Positions 1 through 12,114 of a DNA stretch of 64,000 bases are shown here, in pieces; within the stretch, counting starts at the first letter, position 1, and each line of letters starts with the position of its first letter. The stretch is from Symsagittifera roscoffensis (lineage: Eukaryota; Xenacoelomorpha; Acoela; Convolutidae): the NCBI RefSeq assembly GCF_963678635.1, contig NC_087071.1, positions 22,289,194 to 22,353,193 on the forward strand, read 5' to 3'. The position numbers were made by a program, and so were the translations under genes. The notes under the pieces are model-generated. The model made no database searches. It was not told where the DNA came from and worked only from the letters and a program-made list of their open reading frames with translations.

Positions 1-1666
1 ACTTCGAAAGAGTATCGCTCTTCTTAACCAGGTACTTGACCACTGCCAGACGGCTGAAGTCATCAATGAAGCTCACGGCATAGCGCGCTCCATGCATGCT
101 CGCAACTTCAAATGGTCCCTGGATGTCGCTGAAGACCCGCTGCCCCACTGCAGTTGCCCTGTTCTCTGTCTTCTTTGGCATTGCTACTTCGTGCATCTTC
201 GAAGCTGTGCACACTTCGCAGAACCCTAGCTCGCCGACATCAACAACTGATATTAGATCATGCTTGTTGAGATGCCCCAGCCTTCGGTGCCACAGCATTG
301 CACTACTTGTCTCCATCTTCGCTTTCGTAGCTAGAGTCATCGCGTTCCTCTTGAACTTGCACTCCAGGAAGAAAAGCTTGCCGCGCTGCTTCACTGGTAG
401 CCGTCGACCATCCGGTGCCACAAGATGAGAAGAGTCTGATGTAAAGCTGAAACTAGACCCTCTAGCTATTGCTGAGCTCACACTCATCAGATTCACGTTG
501 TAGCTCGGCACAAACAGCACATTGTGGAAAGTGTAGCTCCTCGTCACATCTTGACAGTCTCGTATGTCCACTTCCACCGAGCCTATGCCCTCAATCTTTG
601 ATATTGTACCGTTCGGATTCTCAACTGTTGTCCCCTCATCCCATTTCTCAAAGCTTGAGAAGACAGCCTTGTCGCGCACTACATGATCGGTGCATCCCGT
701 ATCCACAATGAGATCATCTCCCTTCATTGAGGTTGTTGCACAACAACTGAAGAACCCTGTCTTTGCCTGCTTGCAGTCCCTTGCAAAGTGTCCTTGTTGT
801 CCACACTTGAAGCACCCTTGCTTCCTTGAAGTTGGACCACTTGCTTCATTCGAGCCACTGCCTCGAGCACCAGATTGACCACTGTCACTTCTGGATCTGC
901 AATCTCTTGCCAAATGACCCTTCTGACCGCACACAAAACAGCCACCACCCGACGCTCCTTTCTTCTTCCTCACAGCTTGCATAGCTATGTGTCCATTCCC
1001 AGTCTTCTCTCCACATCGAGCTCGTCTCGAGTCATCATAGTTCCTCAACCTCGTTCTCAGCTCTGTAAAAGTCTTGGCCGGCTGGAAGCTCTCCTGCACC
1101 ACGAAATGCTCAAAGCTGTCAGGCAGTCCGTTGATCACGAGCGCATTGAAGAGTGTGTCCGTAATTGCTTCCCCAGCTTCACTCAGCCGCGTCATCAGCT
1201 CTTGACTTCGAACGAAGTAGTCATCGAGATCCTCCTCTGATCCTAGGCGCAGCTTCGCAAGCTGGCCTACTAGACTGACCACTGTAGGCCTCTCCACACT
1301 GCAAAACTTCTCTTGCAGCAGTCTCCAGGCCTTCGTCCCATCGCCATAGCCATCCGCAGCCACGCAGTCGTTTTTGATGTACATCAGTGTGGTGTTGTTC
1401 AGGACCAGAGCTAGATGTGACCACACTGTGTTTCGGTTGTCTTTCCTCTGCTGGATCAGCACAGCTCGCTCCTGCATCTTGGTGTTGTACGCCGTCATCT
1501 GGTCAGCATTCGGATTCTCAGGTAGCGTAGGTTCAGCTTCTGGTAGATCGTCATTGCCCATCACAGTCCTGAACAGGCCTTTGGTATGCATCAGTGCCAC
1601 AAACTTCGTCGACCAAGCTGGAAAATCTTCAGACTTTCCACTGAATCCAGCCAGTTTCAAGTCCAT
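1..1666 (-). CDS. Ty1/copia gag-pol polyprotein, N-terminal part, runs off the window
   Basis: The minus-strand frame from ATG at 1666 stays open for 555 codons to the window edge. It begins with a copia-type Gag domain and continues through two CCHC zinc knuckles, CFVCGQKGHLARDC (about residue 243) and CFKCGQQGHFARDC (about residue 285). Next come an aspartic protease motif, IVDTGC (Asp about residue 322), a gag-pre-integrase segment, LWHRRLGHLN (about residue 459), with a downstream CxxC, and the start of the integrase core, FSDIQGPF and VSFIDDFSR. That order (protease, integrase, then RT beyond the window) defines Ty1/copia. The product would package element RNA, process itself and integrate cDNA. 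The absence of stops suggests a young copy. The GC content is higher than in the surrounding DNA. The RT/RNase H half and the 3' LTR are not visible. Confidence 0.95.
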   Translation of the reverse strand, partial: MDLKLAGFSGKSEDFPAWSTKFVALMHTKGLFRTVMGNDDLPEAEPTLPENPNADQMTAYNTKMQERAVLIQQRKDNRNTVWSHLALVLNNTTLMYIKNDCVAADGYGDGTKAWRLLQEKFCSVERPTVVSLVGQLAKLRLGSEEDLDDYFVRSQELMTRLSEAGEAITDTLFNALVINGLPDSFEHFVVQESFQPAKTFTELRTRLRNYDDSRRARCGEKTGNGHIAMQAVRKKKGASGGGCFVCGQKGHLARDCRSRSDSGQSGARGSGSNEASGPTSRKQGCFKCGQQGHFARDCKQAKTGFFSCCATTSMKGDDLIVDTGCTDHVVRDKAVFSSFEKWDEGTTVENPNGTISKIEGIGSVEVDIRDCQDVTRSYTFHNVLFVPSYNVNLMSVSSAIARGSSFSFTSDSSHLVAPDGRRLPVKQRGKLFFLECKFKRNAMTLATKAKMETSSAMLWHRRLGHLNKHDLISVVDVGELGFCEVCTASKMHEVAMPKKTENRATAVGQRVFSDIQGPFEVASMHGARYAVSFIDDFSRLAVVKYLVKKSDTLSK

Positions 1667-1749
1667 CTCTGCTTTGCTAAAGGCTAGATAAAAGCTAAAA
1701 AAAACTCTGACAGAAATCAAATAATTATTAAATCAAAAAGTTTAGAAAT

Positions 1750-1763
1750 CTGGGCCCATAACC
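1750..1763 (-). promoter_or_regulatory. copia primer-binding site, half-tRNA type
   Basis: On the minus strand GGTTATGGGCCCAG follows the LTR end directly. It agrees with my recollection of the Drosophila copia primer site, which pairs with an internal fragment of initiator methionine tRNA rather than with the tRNA 3' CCA end. This fixes the inner edge of the LTR. Confidence 0.8.
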
Positions 1764-2101
1764 TGTTAAGATTCAGAGTTAGAGCAAGTAGGACTAGGGG
1801 ATAGAGGTTTGAGAGTTATCTGAGGTTTCAACTGAGGAGAGAGAAGAGATACTGATTGTTGAAGAATGAATTGAGATTGTGTTTTTAAAATGACACGACA
1901 AACTGAGCATCAAATAGTACCAGTTAATTAATTACCAGTTAATTAATTAGTTTATCAAATACCAGCAGACCAGTTGACCTTGTCTGAGTGCATTGAGTTT
2001 TATACCAGTTGACCTTTAATTAGGTTTCTATTGCTCAAGTCTGACCTTGAGTTTGGTCTGGTATTTCACTAGTCTGGCATTGAGCTCGTCTGTCCTCAAC
2101 A
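1764..2101 (-). repeat. copia 5' LTR
   Basis: On the minus strand this 338-bp segment begins TGTTGAGG and ends CTTAACA next to the primer site, giving TGTT/AACA ends as expected for copia LTRs. A TATA-like TATAAAACTC lies at 1995-2004 (minus). Inside is a short direct repeat of ACCAGTTAATTAATT at 1920-1950. The 5 bases beyond the outer edge, 2102-2106 (ACTTG), would be the target duplication. Its partner is outside the window, so the outer edge is inferred. Confidence 0.8.
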
Positions 2102-3270
2102 ACTTGCTCACATATGATGGAAAAGAAAAATTCTTACCGTTTAGTGAAATGGAAATTATAAGTTTACCATTAAAAAATTCTTAAAATAATGTTGTCGAAA
2201 AATAACGAAGTATGCAAGTTCAGATTAATTATATTTTAACTATCTTGCGTGATTAATAAGATTAAAATAAGAAGATTCAATATTTAAATAAAAACGGTTT
2301 TGTATACAAAACCGCTTATTTATCCCAGGTAACTATTAGCTTGAATATAATTATCTACAAAAGATGGTTGAGGTTGATTAGACCCTGATAAGCTTTTTAT
2401 CAACTCTGTAAGTTTAGGGAACAAAAAAGCTAACTGTTGAGGAGGACCCAATTTTTCTGTTTCTGATTTGATTTGTGATCAAGTTAATAGTAAGTCTTAA
2501 CTAAGAAATGGACGCCGAGACTAATATAGAGTTTTCTGGAACTACGTCAATTCAGTATTATCTTGTATGTGACTGAATTTGACCATTCTTGTGAATATTT
2601 TGACTATTTTTGTGAATAATCAAAAACATGAAAAGATAATTATTTTGAGCAAAAATAATGAGCCAATTAAGTTTGTTATTTCCCTTCAGATGCTAGTGCT
2701 ACGTATTGTTTTTTTAAAACAGCCACATTATAGTATCACAGTCAAAATTTTTACGCAATCCCTTTCAAGATTAATACTCTCAGAAAACACTTCGACAATC
2801 ATGTAAAAGAGATATTGAAACAACTAATCTCAGTAGTGCTCTATAGACATCTTATCGGCAAATTCCGATTATCTTCATTTTTGTCTGTAAGTTAGTCCAG
2901 GTTCAGTTTTTTAGGTAAAACAACCATTCATACAAAAGACTTTGATTTTTTGGGTGATTCCAATTTTTTTATGATTAATGATATGGTGCGATAAGTTATT
3001 GTATAATGTGGTTTTTGACTTAGTTAAGTCAAAAAAGAACAACAATCATTTTTATCCCTCAGTTAAAATTTAAATAGAGATGGTATATAAAAGTCTTAAT
3101 GGTATATAAAACTTTCTGCTGATGTTTACAAATCCGAGGAAATTTTATTACTTTAACAAAGATGAAAAAATATCCAAAAGCCATATATCATAAAAACTAG
3201 TGCCACAAAACAAGTGGGTTTTCTGAAACATATCCAAAAGCAATTTATCATTGAGATTATTCCTCAAATT
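2102..3270. other. AT-rich intergenic DNA with one 20-bp perfect palindrome
   Basis: No convincing exon is seen on either strand. The only clear structure is the perfect palindrome CGGTTTTGTATACAAAACCG at 2295-2314. Confidence 0.5.
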
Positions 3271-3762
3271 TTAATGGAAGTTGAGAAAGTTTTTGGTTAT
3301 TGCAGTTTGCTGACAAACACATGAAAAAACAAGAAAAAAATAGCATTTTTTAATTAATGGGATACAGCTTTCTTGCATGGATAAAAACTCGTCATAGAGT
3401 TTCCATATAAATTCCTGAACGTACGGAAGTGTATTGAAGAACATGACAAGAAGTTTTGTCATTTTTGAAACCTGTATGTTACGTAATTTTGAACAACCCG
3501 AGTGGACAAAGCAAATAATTAACAAAACTGAATAAAAACTTTAGGTCTGTGCCTGTTTTGAAATCTGAATTTTTTGTGTTAATGGTTTCAAAATTATTGA
3601 TGACAAAATTGTTAAATAATAAGCAATATAAAATAACATTATAAAATTTAGGTTATTATAACAAAATATAAGCTCATCACTTCCGATTAGAACAAAACCC
3701 AATCCTTTTGTGGTCTGTAACTGATTGACCTCCCGGAGGACATTCATGACATGAATTATCAA
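3271..3762 (-). pseudogene. Possible decayed coding region, unrecognised
   Basis: Two minus-strand open stretches lie end to end: 3541-3762 (73 codons) and 3271-3525 (84 codons). Both have more varied codons than the flanks and include segments such as GFVLIGSDELIFCYNN and NTLPYVQEFIWKLYDE. A possible acceptor (ACATACAG) precedes the second at about 3478. No domain is recognised. It could be exons, a transposon relic or chance. Confidence 0.25.
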
Positions 3763-4521
3763 TCACAATTTTATTATGAAAAAGCGGTAAATTAATGCCA
3801 AACTTGGTTAAGTTTAAATGACTGGTGGACAAATTAAATTAGCAAAAAGAGCAACCAAATGAGATACTTTAAGTTTCGTGAATGAGCACAAGTTTAGTAA
3901 CCCCTGAACAGATCAGTTCATTCAGTTCACTCAGTAAAAATCTATGTAACCAATCAAAAACATTATGATTAAAACCAGCTTGAAAACTTTCTACCTTTTT
4001 TCAAAATATTTTGATTTTTTTTCGACAGGAAAACCTTAATCGAAAAAAAAACACAAAAATTTGATATGTTTGCCACCTTTAGATTCGTCTGAAGGCAAAC
4101 TTAACCATGAAATACTTCGCTTAGCTTACTCTTTAAATGAGTTGCTTTAAACATACGTAAGAAGTAGCGCTAATGATTTTCGCGAAAGAAAAGTTATGCG
4201 ATACCTTCTCAGCTACATTGATTGCAATTAATTTTCATTCATAAAACTACTTTCTCGGACTGTGAACTCATTTACGAGTTAGAGTCCCAGGTTCCGTCGT
4301 ACAACAGCTCAGAGCCAACACAGTAGTAGATTAGCCCAGACCAAGTGTCCAATACAGCAGCAGTTAGACTCGCTAGCCCTGGTAAGAAAGGTAAAAAGAA
4401 GTTTCGTTATTATATAAAAATCAAAGGAGGTCCTGCAGGAAAAGCTCGCTGAAAACTTAACAAGAAGCTATTTAAAAATTAGTTCATAAAAACGATTAAT
4501 TCTTTTTTGACTACTTGTCTA
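3763..4521. other. Intergenic DNA with a weak open patch at 4284-4427
   Basis: This is mostly AT-rich. A GC-richer patch at 4284-4427 is open for about 48 codons on the plus strand and is glutamine-rich. A GTAAGA donor-like site sits at 4382. I cannot link it to other exons. Confidence 0.3.
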
Positions 4522-5622
4522 ATTACATTTTTGCATGCAATTTTTGCATGCATTTTTTAATGTAATTTTTGCGGAAAAAGCTTGTTTGAACCTAAAAATG
4601 ACTTTGCGGCGACTGAAAATATAATAACAAGTTATCTTTTAATTTCTGATTTCCTGGATGGGTACCTAACAGCTGCACAGTCCTTTTTTTTCAAGGATGT
4701 TTTTCTTAGAACTCCCAGCAGTACTAATAAAACTCTTTGGATGGCCCCTTCCAGAAAGCCAGGATTGCCGTACAATCCCCCACCCGCCAATCCATTCAGG
4801 AGCGGGGAATACAGGTTTTGCAGAAATTGACTTTAGGGAAATAAATTGATCTACATAGTCAAAAAGTTGTCGATACCAAATTATGATTAATATTTTACGC
4901 TATTAGCAGGATAGAATAGCTTTTCGAATTTAAAGGTTTTCTGCAGCACGCTTGTATATTCAGCGCGCTTGTTTTATGAGGAACTATTTTTCAAAAGTAT
5001 TCATGCTTGAGGAGGACATTCCACGATAGGTCATTTAGGGTTAGAGATTGTACACTGGTAACTTTTTAGAGGGCTTTAAAAGTGCATTGAAACCTTAGCA
5101 AAAAGTTTCCAGAATTTTTTTTCGGAAGGGTATGAATTTTTCAATTGAACGTGAAGATGATTTCAAGCAAAGCTCTACAAAAACTTTTAAAATAGCAGAA
5201 AATTCTACAACAAAATTTCTTCGAAGATACTGCAGATAACTTTTAGCATAATCAATTCAATGATTGGAAAAATATCCGAGAACTTGAAAAACTCGAAGTT
5301 TCCTTAAATATACTAGCACGAGTTATTTCAAATGCCAGCGGAAGTTTGAACTACTTGCCACGAGCATAAAGCGTCTAGGGCAATCCTGGCTTTTCTGGAA
5401 GGGGCCATCCAAAAACTCTAAGAGTTCTAAGAGTACTGCTAGGAGTTCTAAGAAAAAACATCCTTGAAAAAAAGGACTATGCATCTGTAAGGTACGCATC
5501 CAGGAAATCAGAAATTAAAAGATAAATTGTTGTTATATTTTCATTCGCCGCAAAGTCATTTTTAGGTTCAAACAAGCTTTTTCCGCAGTAATTGCATTCA
5601 AAAAATGCATGCAAAATGTAAT
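4522..5622. mobile_element. Long inverted-repeat (fold-back) element
   Basis: The left arm, 4522-4769, is matched in reverse complement by the right arm, 5379-5622, over about 245 bp with scattered differences. A spacer of about 610 bp separates them. The outer ends share ATTACATTTT and repeated GCATGCA boxes. Both arms, read inward, encode the same short peptide beginning CGKSLFEPKNDFAA and containing YLLISDFLD (ORFs 4582-4830 plus and 5477-5659 minus). The arms may therefore derive from part of a coding sequence, perhaps a transposase. No target duplication was found. Confidence 0.75.
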
Positions 5623-7109
5623 TTTTGATTTGTAGATCAGGCAAAATCTTTTCGCTCAAAAGTACAAAAAGTTTGAATGAATGTTGTGCGTGGAGCCACA
5701 GTTAGTTTTTAATTGCTTTTTAAAGTAAGATAAGCCATAACTGTGAAAAGCAATCATCTAAAATTATTTCAAACGCCTTTTTGTGAGTAGAAACTATCTA
5801 CCTACATAGAGAAAATTGTGTTTTGTTACCTTAAATTTATGCGAAATTCAAATTTCACTTTCATTGCTGAATCTACAGATGCAACTTTCTGGTAGATTTT
5901 TGCTATTGAAACTGTGGGGATGTTTTGCTAAATGTTGTTGTAGAAAGGCGCGAAAACGTTTGCGAATTTGAAAATTGAACTAGAAAAAAATCATGAAGTC
6001 CAGGCCTGGACTTTTAGACTGCTCCAGGAAGTCCAGGACAATCCCTTCAAGACTTTGACATGGTTTATCCCCTGCCGGGGCTGGTTTGAAAGTTGGCAAC
6101 AGGGATAGACTCCCATGGACACACAACCGATGAAACTTCTGAAAATGAGGCCATTAGATTGTCTTGGGAAGGATTGAAAGAAAAAAACGTGAACTTTTCA
6201 GCGATAAAGACGGTTTCATACTTTTGAGTCGAATCAAGTGGTTGATCTGAAAATTATTGAAACGATTTAGTCTATTTGAGCTTAGTGAATACTTTTTTCA
6301 TATTGAAATTCATTTGAAAACAAATTAAAGGTTTGAGAAAAAAAGTGTTATTTTTTTGGTAGCATGTTGGAACTCGTTTTTTTTCTGTTTTACAGTTCAA
6401 AACAAGTTCCTCAAACGGTATTTTGTTTGGTTTTTAAGAATGTAAAGAAGATTTTGAGCTGTTTGTAAGTTTTTCAGTGAAATCAAATCAGAATGAGTTT
6501 ACTCAGATAAATCAAGTATGTCTCAAATGTATCAATTGAGATGAATAAACAGGTTCGTTTCAGCATTGAAGTATTAAACAAGCAGAGGGCTCATGGCATG
6601 TTAAAATAGTCATTTACGCACGTGGTGGGACGCACGAAGATTTATTTTTAAAAAATCTGAATATCAAGACTGCTCGGCTCGTTTCCACTCCCCCCACATT
6701 TCAAATTTTCCATTTTCTAAATTTTTTAACGTAATATTATGGCTAAATGCGTGATATTACATGGTATGAAGAAGATATTTGTTTGAAAACAGTAAGGTTC
6801 ACTTTGCAAGATTTCATTACCTTATGGCAACGTAAAATTAGTTTTTCAAAACAGAAATTAAAAAAGGAGGGAAAGTTGAAAAGAGCCGACTCTTCGTATC
6901 AAGGCGACGTTCTGAGTGTTTCCACCGACTTTTAATATCTATATTGTTCAGTTAAAAAAGTTATGAAATTTTCAATAAAAAATAGAAAAAGTTTAATGAG
7001 CCAAATTTGATTTTTTTTTTGAAAATCAGTACCCACTCTAGATTTAAAATAAAAATTGACTTACGTAACATAAAGCAACGTTTTACTTAAAATGAACAAC
7101 ATGACTCAA
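5623..7109. other. Intergenic DNA with an 18-bp perfect palindrome
   Basis: AT-rich with no supported gene. The perfect palindrome AAGTCCAGGCCTGGACTT lies at 5996-6013. Confidence 0.5.
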
Positions 7110-7380
7110 AAGATTTTGAAACGATGTATAAGCCGATTCAAATCGCCGCTTACTCATTAAAATCACAAAATATATAGCACTGCCAATCTTTAAACCCCCA
7201 TCACTATCTACGAAAATAAATCACAAAAATCAGCTTTTGAATTTGAGCTTAAGACAAACATATTATTCAGATGGTATAAAAAATATTGCCATAAAAAATT
7301 AAACAGTCGAAGTTGGTCTAGACAGAAAAAAAAACATTCCCGAGCACAAACGTTTCAATACTTTCTTCGAAAGTCGGAAG
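7110..7380 (-). repeat. Family A repeat, old diverged copy
   Basis: Read on the minus strand it follows the family A order: CGAAAG near the start, the GAGCTCGGG-like box, TTTTTT, a GGGGGTTTAAAGATTG-like core, then the CGCTTA/AATCG segment. Many substitutions suggest an old insertion. Confidence 0.6.
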
Positions 7381-7657
7381 GAAGATCATAAGTGACACAC
7401 TACTCTCAAAGTCAGAACCTCTTTGTCATGGTTTCTTAAATTAATTCCACACTGATGTAATTATTGTTATTGTTAAAGGCGACAGTAATCATATTGCTCA
7501 TCACTCAATAGTAAATCTGTCAAACTCAGTCAAACTTATTAGAGTTTGTTTTCAAAAGTTGCAACACGTTGCGTTTTTCAGTTGACATAGCTGAGATTTC
7601 TGATCTATTTCTGGTAATATATCAATAATACTATTTTAGTACCTTTTTGCATTTCTT

Positions 7658-7900
7658 TGTCAGACTTTTGAAGAAAGTGACGGAATATTTGAGCTCGGGT
7701 CGTTTTTTTTCTCACAAACAAATTTTGATTTCTAATTAGCAATTTTCAACGAATTTTTTTGTACCATCCGAAAAATTTTATTGGCGTGACTGCAAACTAA
7801 AAAATTATTTTTCACCTGTGATCGTGTTATCGGGTTAAATGTTTGATAAACTAGCCAATTAGGGATTATTAACTAGCTAACTATGCAAATCATCTTTGCG
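7658..7900 (+). repeat. Family A repeat, 5' fragment
   Basis: The segment starts near GTCAGACTTTTGAAGAAAG and has GGAATATTTGAGCTCGGG followed by TTTCACCTGTGATC. These match the first half of family A. The 3' half is lost or unrecognisable. It faces the 7110-7380 copy. Confidence 0.55.
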
Positions 7901-9424
7901 AATTATAAAGTTTTGTACTTTACACGGATTGTTTTAGAAAGAAAATCTCAAAAATTTAAATTAAATTTTCATTAGTTTTTCAAGCAGACACTATTCTATA
8001 GAGCTTTTGCTCAGTCTGCATAAGTTTGTGCAATCCGCTTACTGTTGCGGAATCCGGAACAACTAACTATTTTGCTCGTTGCACATTCCGAAACACAATT
8101 AATTTGCAAAAAAAATATTGTCATTTGTGCGCGGATTCCATGGAAAACTTGTTAGTGGAATCCACTTACGTTTTGAAACATGTTTAAAGATTTGTATCTA
8201 GATTCCAGTGAATTACAGACACCTTGTTGTGCGCTTATCGAGCGCACCGTTTGCCCTCGTTATGTGAATAGGTAATGAATCGCTACCAGTCGATAAAACT
8301 CTCAAAATGCACAGTCAAAAACACAAAATGCACAGTCAAAAACACAAAACATTGAAATGAGCAACAAAATTGGTCTCTGAGTCAAAAAAGCGTTGACAAT
8401 AAAATATGATGCCTTTTAAACGTTAGAATATTTTAAGAAGTTAAGACGCACAAATCAACAGTTTTTGAAGAATATTTTCAGAAACAAACCTCTTAAGATC
8501 TTAGTTATTGATTTTTTGGAACGATCATTGTTAGATTAAACCTGTGAAGACGAGGTCTGACACGCTTTGAACAGATATGAGAAAGTAATCCAGTTTATGA
8601 AGCTCCTCTGTTTTGTAGATTATAGCCAAGAAATAGAAGTTTAGTAGAATAGACACCAATGCAAACGGACCCTATAAAAACCACTAAAGTTATGAAGTTA
8701 AGATTTGATTGACTTCTTTGTATCTTCAAGAAAGAATTTAAACTAAAAATATCTGTGTAAAAAAGGTCGAGAATATGTATTGCGCCAACTTTAAATATAA
8801 ATTACATACAAGCACGCTACCAAATAGTTTCAAAAAGCTGTTTTAAAAGCAAAATTAGAGGAAGAATAAAACTTCAAAACTTCTAATTTAGTCGTTTGAA
8901 ATTTCTCTGTAGATTTTTTCCCTGTAAAAACCACCCACTAAATTTTAAATACCAGCGCCCTACATTCTCATGATTCATGCAGTCTCGTTTCATTGCATTC
9001 TACATTATTATAAAATTAGAAAAACAAGGAAAAAACAGAAAAAAAATGTATATTTTACCATGATAATAATCATAATAAATTAATTTCCAAGTATATGCAA
9101 ACAAATACACTTGGAAGAACGTATGACATTTTGAATGATTTGTATCAGTCTGGCAGAACAACGTCCACCTTGTAAGGTTCATTTATCTTTTGTAAAAACT
9201 TACCAGAAGCTTATTACTAGATTCTCACAGATTTATGCAAAAAATACAGATTCTTACAATATCTTACAAGATAGAGATGAAGTTTCATTAGGGATAATAG
9301 TAAACAATCGACTCCTTAATTTTATTATTGCATCATGGCTCTCAATAAACTTATCGGAACCCGTTCACCATGCTTTGTGTGGCAACAATTTCTAAAAATG
9401 GCGTTACGTTAGCTAGTTGCTTAC
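7901..9424. other. AT-rich DNA, probable intron or intergenic
   Basis: No supported exon. A 21-bp unit containing ATGCACAGTCAAAAACACAA occurs twice in tandem near 8306-8347. If 9425-9580 is a first exon, part of this is its intron. Confidence 0.4.
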
Positions 9425-9580
9425 CATCATTGAAGCAGACATGATTACGAAGTTGAGTTCCTTTTCGAAGTATTCAGGACTCATTTTTGTCCTAGTAAGC
9501 GATGTCAAAAAAGCCTGCAACTCCTTGTCTTCCAAATCAATAATAGTCCGAGTTGTCAGTTCTGGCGTATTGGTAGACAT
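9425..9580 (-). CDS. Putative first coding exon of an unrecognised gene
   Basis: On the minus strand ATG at 9580-9578 opens a 52-codon exon ending ATGATG at a strong donor, GTAAGC (9424 downward), in phase 0. The peptide starts MSTNTPELTTRTIIDLEDKE and is acidic and polar, with no signal peptide, so a cytosolic or nuclear N-terminus is likely. In-frame stops follow the donor, as expected of an intron. No downstream exon could be placed with confidence. Product unknown. Confidence 0.5.
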
Positions 9581-11769
9581 CGTTTTGAATTAAGAGTGTT
9601 GTCCCAAATCAAAGAAAAAATTGATTTTCTAGATTGTTTTAGTTTTCTAACACAATCACGGAAGTAATATTTTTTCGTCAACTCTGAGATAGTTCAGTGA
9701 ATAAAGCATTCGTTTTTTAGATGATACAATTCATATATTCGAAGTTTGAAGTCAAAAATGAAACAAAATTTGATGAGCTCTACAAAATGTAAGAGAAGGA
9801 AATTTTCAAAACAACCTGAATCGTGACGTCAACCGAGAGTGGGTCTAGAGTTTCGTCAGTGCGGGAGGGCGGATTCAATTTTCAAAATTTGTGTAATTTT
9901 CTGGTGCTCTCCTAAAACACTGTAAAAACACTACTTTGAGTAGATTTGCTGCAACTTGAGTAAAAGTCTTTCACCTTTTTTAAGAACGCCATTTAGAATA
10001 AATGCAACAAAATCTGTTGAAAACATCTTGGGGATTCTTCAAATCATCTTTTTATTTTTTGATTAGCTGATGATTGAGTTTTTCCTTAATCGAAATCAAC
10101 CTTTTCTAGTGAGCCAATTCATATTTTGGCGATCGAAAACCTATTCAAAAGTATAACTAACTAAATATTTCCTCCTTTTTCGGTGTAAATTAATTATGGG
10201 TCTCCAATAGAAATAAGTTATCAAAAACTTCTTTTTAATTTACTGAGCGCTTTCTCGTTTATGAACTTTTTTCATTGACAATTTCATTACTCAGCATTAA
10301 AGGTAATAATTTATTATTTTTTTTCAATGAACGAATTCGTTATCAGCAAAAAGAAATTATACTGACAAATATTTTGCTTCTAATTGCATCTTTCTACAAA
10401 CTGATTCAGTTTAAACAAAAAGTCAGTCACATCTCATATCCAAATAATGAGGTGAAAAAAATGTCAATTCTAATTTCTGACAAACTAAAATACTAATTTG
10501 ATTTATCGAACGAACCAACATTTATTCTTATGTAGTTTTGAACCATTTTATTAAGTTTTATACTGAGTATTCTGAATCCAGCTTTGCTGGCCAGTACAAA
10601 AAAATGCAAAAATTGACCTTGAAGGGAAAAGAAAATGTGTAAAGCAATGGGTCATTTTGTAGGAAAGAACGAGCTGTCTTGATTTTGAGAGTTTTCCCAA
10701 ATTTTGGACAAAATAAAACTCAGAACCAAAGTTTTTGGTCTTTGTTATGAAAACGAGCTTAACACGGTGTTCAATGGAAGTTTCTCCACGTAACAGGCAT
10801 TATGTGTATTAGAACCAAAAATTTCATTCAGTTTCAAAATAGAATTCACGCCTTTATATTGGCAGAAAACAAGGATTTTGTAGTTATGAATAATAGAACA
10901 ATCAAAAAGGTTTTCTAATTTTTGGTTCTTAGTTCCCAGGTGAAGTCATAGTGATTTTTTGCGGCTTGTAAAGTCACCCAAAAACCATTGCAGAAACAGC
11001 AAAAAAAGATAGCTCTTGTGCCGTTGTGTTAGGGAAACAGTAGTGATGAAAGAAATTGAGTGACATTGTTTGAACTCAATTGTACCTAATTGAGATCGAA
11101 GTTGATGCTAAACTCGACTATCTAAAATTACGGCGCCAAGCTCGGTACCTATAGTATTATCTGGATTTTTACACATTGATTCTGGAATCCGCAGATTTTC
11201 CATTGAGATCCTCAGCATCGCAATATTTTTTCAAAGTCTAAAGTTTGTTGCAATCAAAAAACAAAAACAATGAATTTTTTCTAAGAAGACAAAGATTCAA
11301 AGATAATACTCAATCTGAAAACTTTTATAAAAAACCATATTCTAATAAAAACTGCGACAATCTAATAAGGCGATTTGTCTAAATTTGAATTTCATCACGT
11401 ACAATCAAGTAATGAAAATCGTTATAAATCAAAAAAGATTCCATTTTGTGATAAATAAAAAAAATTTAGAACAAGATTTAATAGACCTGCCTGTAGCTTT
11501 TTGTAGTTCATTGTGCTCAAACATCCCACAGAAAACACGGTTTCGCTCAATACCTTGCTGACAGTTTCTCTGCGATGGTTTTGGACAAAAAAATTAAATT
11601 GGCTTCAAAACGTGACCCCTAGGTTTAGCAAAAATATAAACTTTACGACAGGTCTTTATTCTTTCCATCTGTTATATGTATCGGACCTAATAATTATCTT
11701 GGATTGAATTTTTTTTTTCAGTTTTCGTGTTTACATACTTATTCAAAATTTACAATAATCACAATATTT
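9581..11769. other. AT-rich intergenic DNA
   Basis: Short ORFs here (for example 10275-10496) use only AT-rich codons and have no splice or domain support. I see no gene or repeat I can name. Confidence 0.4.
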
Positions 11770-12052
11770 CCCGTACCCAGCAAAGGCTATTTTTCTATTT
11801 AGAAATGTTACATAGATTATCTAGCCAAATTTTTTGTATTTTCAGTACAGCAATGATCTTTTTCTTTCTTAGTTTAGACATAAAAAATTTTGGAAAGAAA
11901 CAACCAGAATTTAGTTCACTGCTCACCCGCAACGAGATAAACATGCTTCGAGTATACACAAAAGCCGTAGCAATACAGTGCAAATTAACACTTGTTACAA
12001 GACATGTTGCTTTGCATTAGTTTGCTAAATCTATGCTTCAGTATCAGGTTAT

Positions 12053-12114
12053 GTGCCCTAGCCGTTAGCACAACCGACTGAAAAATCTCAGGTCGTGAAT
12101 TCGAGACTCAGCCG
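12053..12114 (+). repeat. tRNA-derived sequence, left arm
   Basis: GTGCCCTAGCCGTTAGCAC resembles a tRNA 5' half with an A box, and ATTCGAGACTC (12099-12109) resembles a B box. It is not a functional tRNA because the stems do not pair well. The form is typical of tRNA-derived SINE heads. Confidence 0.5.

Noticed and set aside
11727-12020. 97-codon plus frame and its minus shadow
   Set aside because: They lie in the left arm of the fold-back element; the mirrored arm does not keep the frame.
12053-12114. Functional tRNA gene
   Set aside because: Only A- and B-box-like motifs are kept; acceptor and anticodon stems do not pair.
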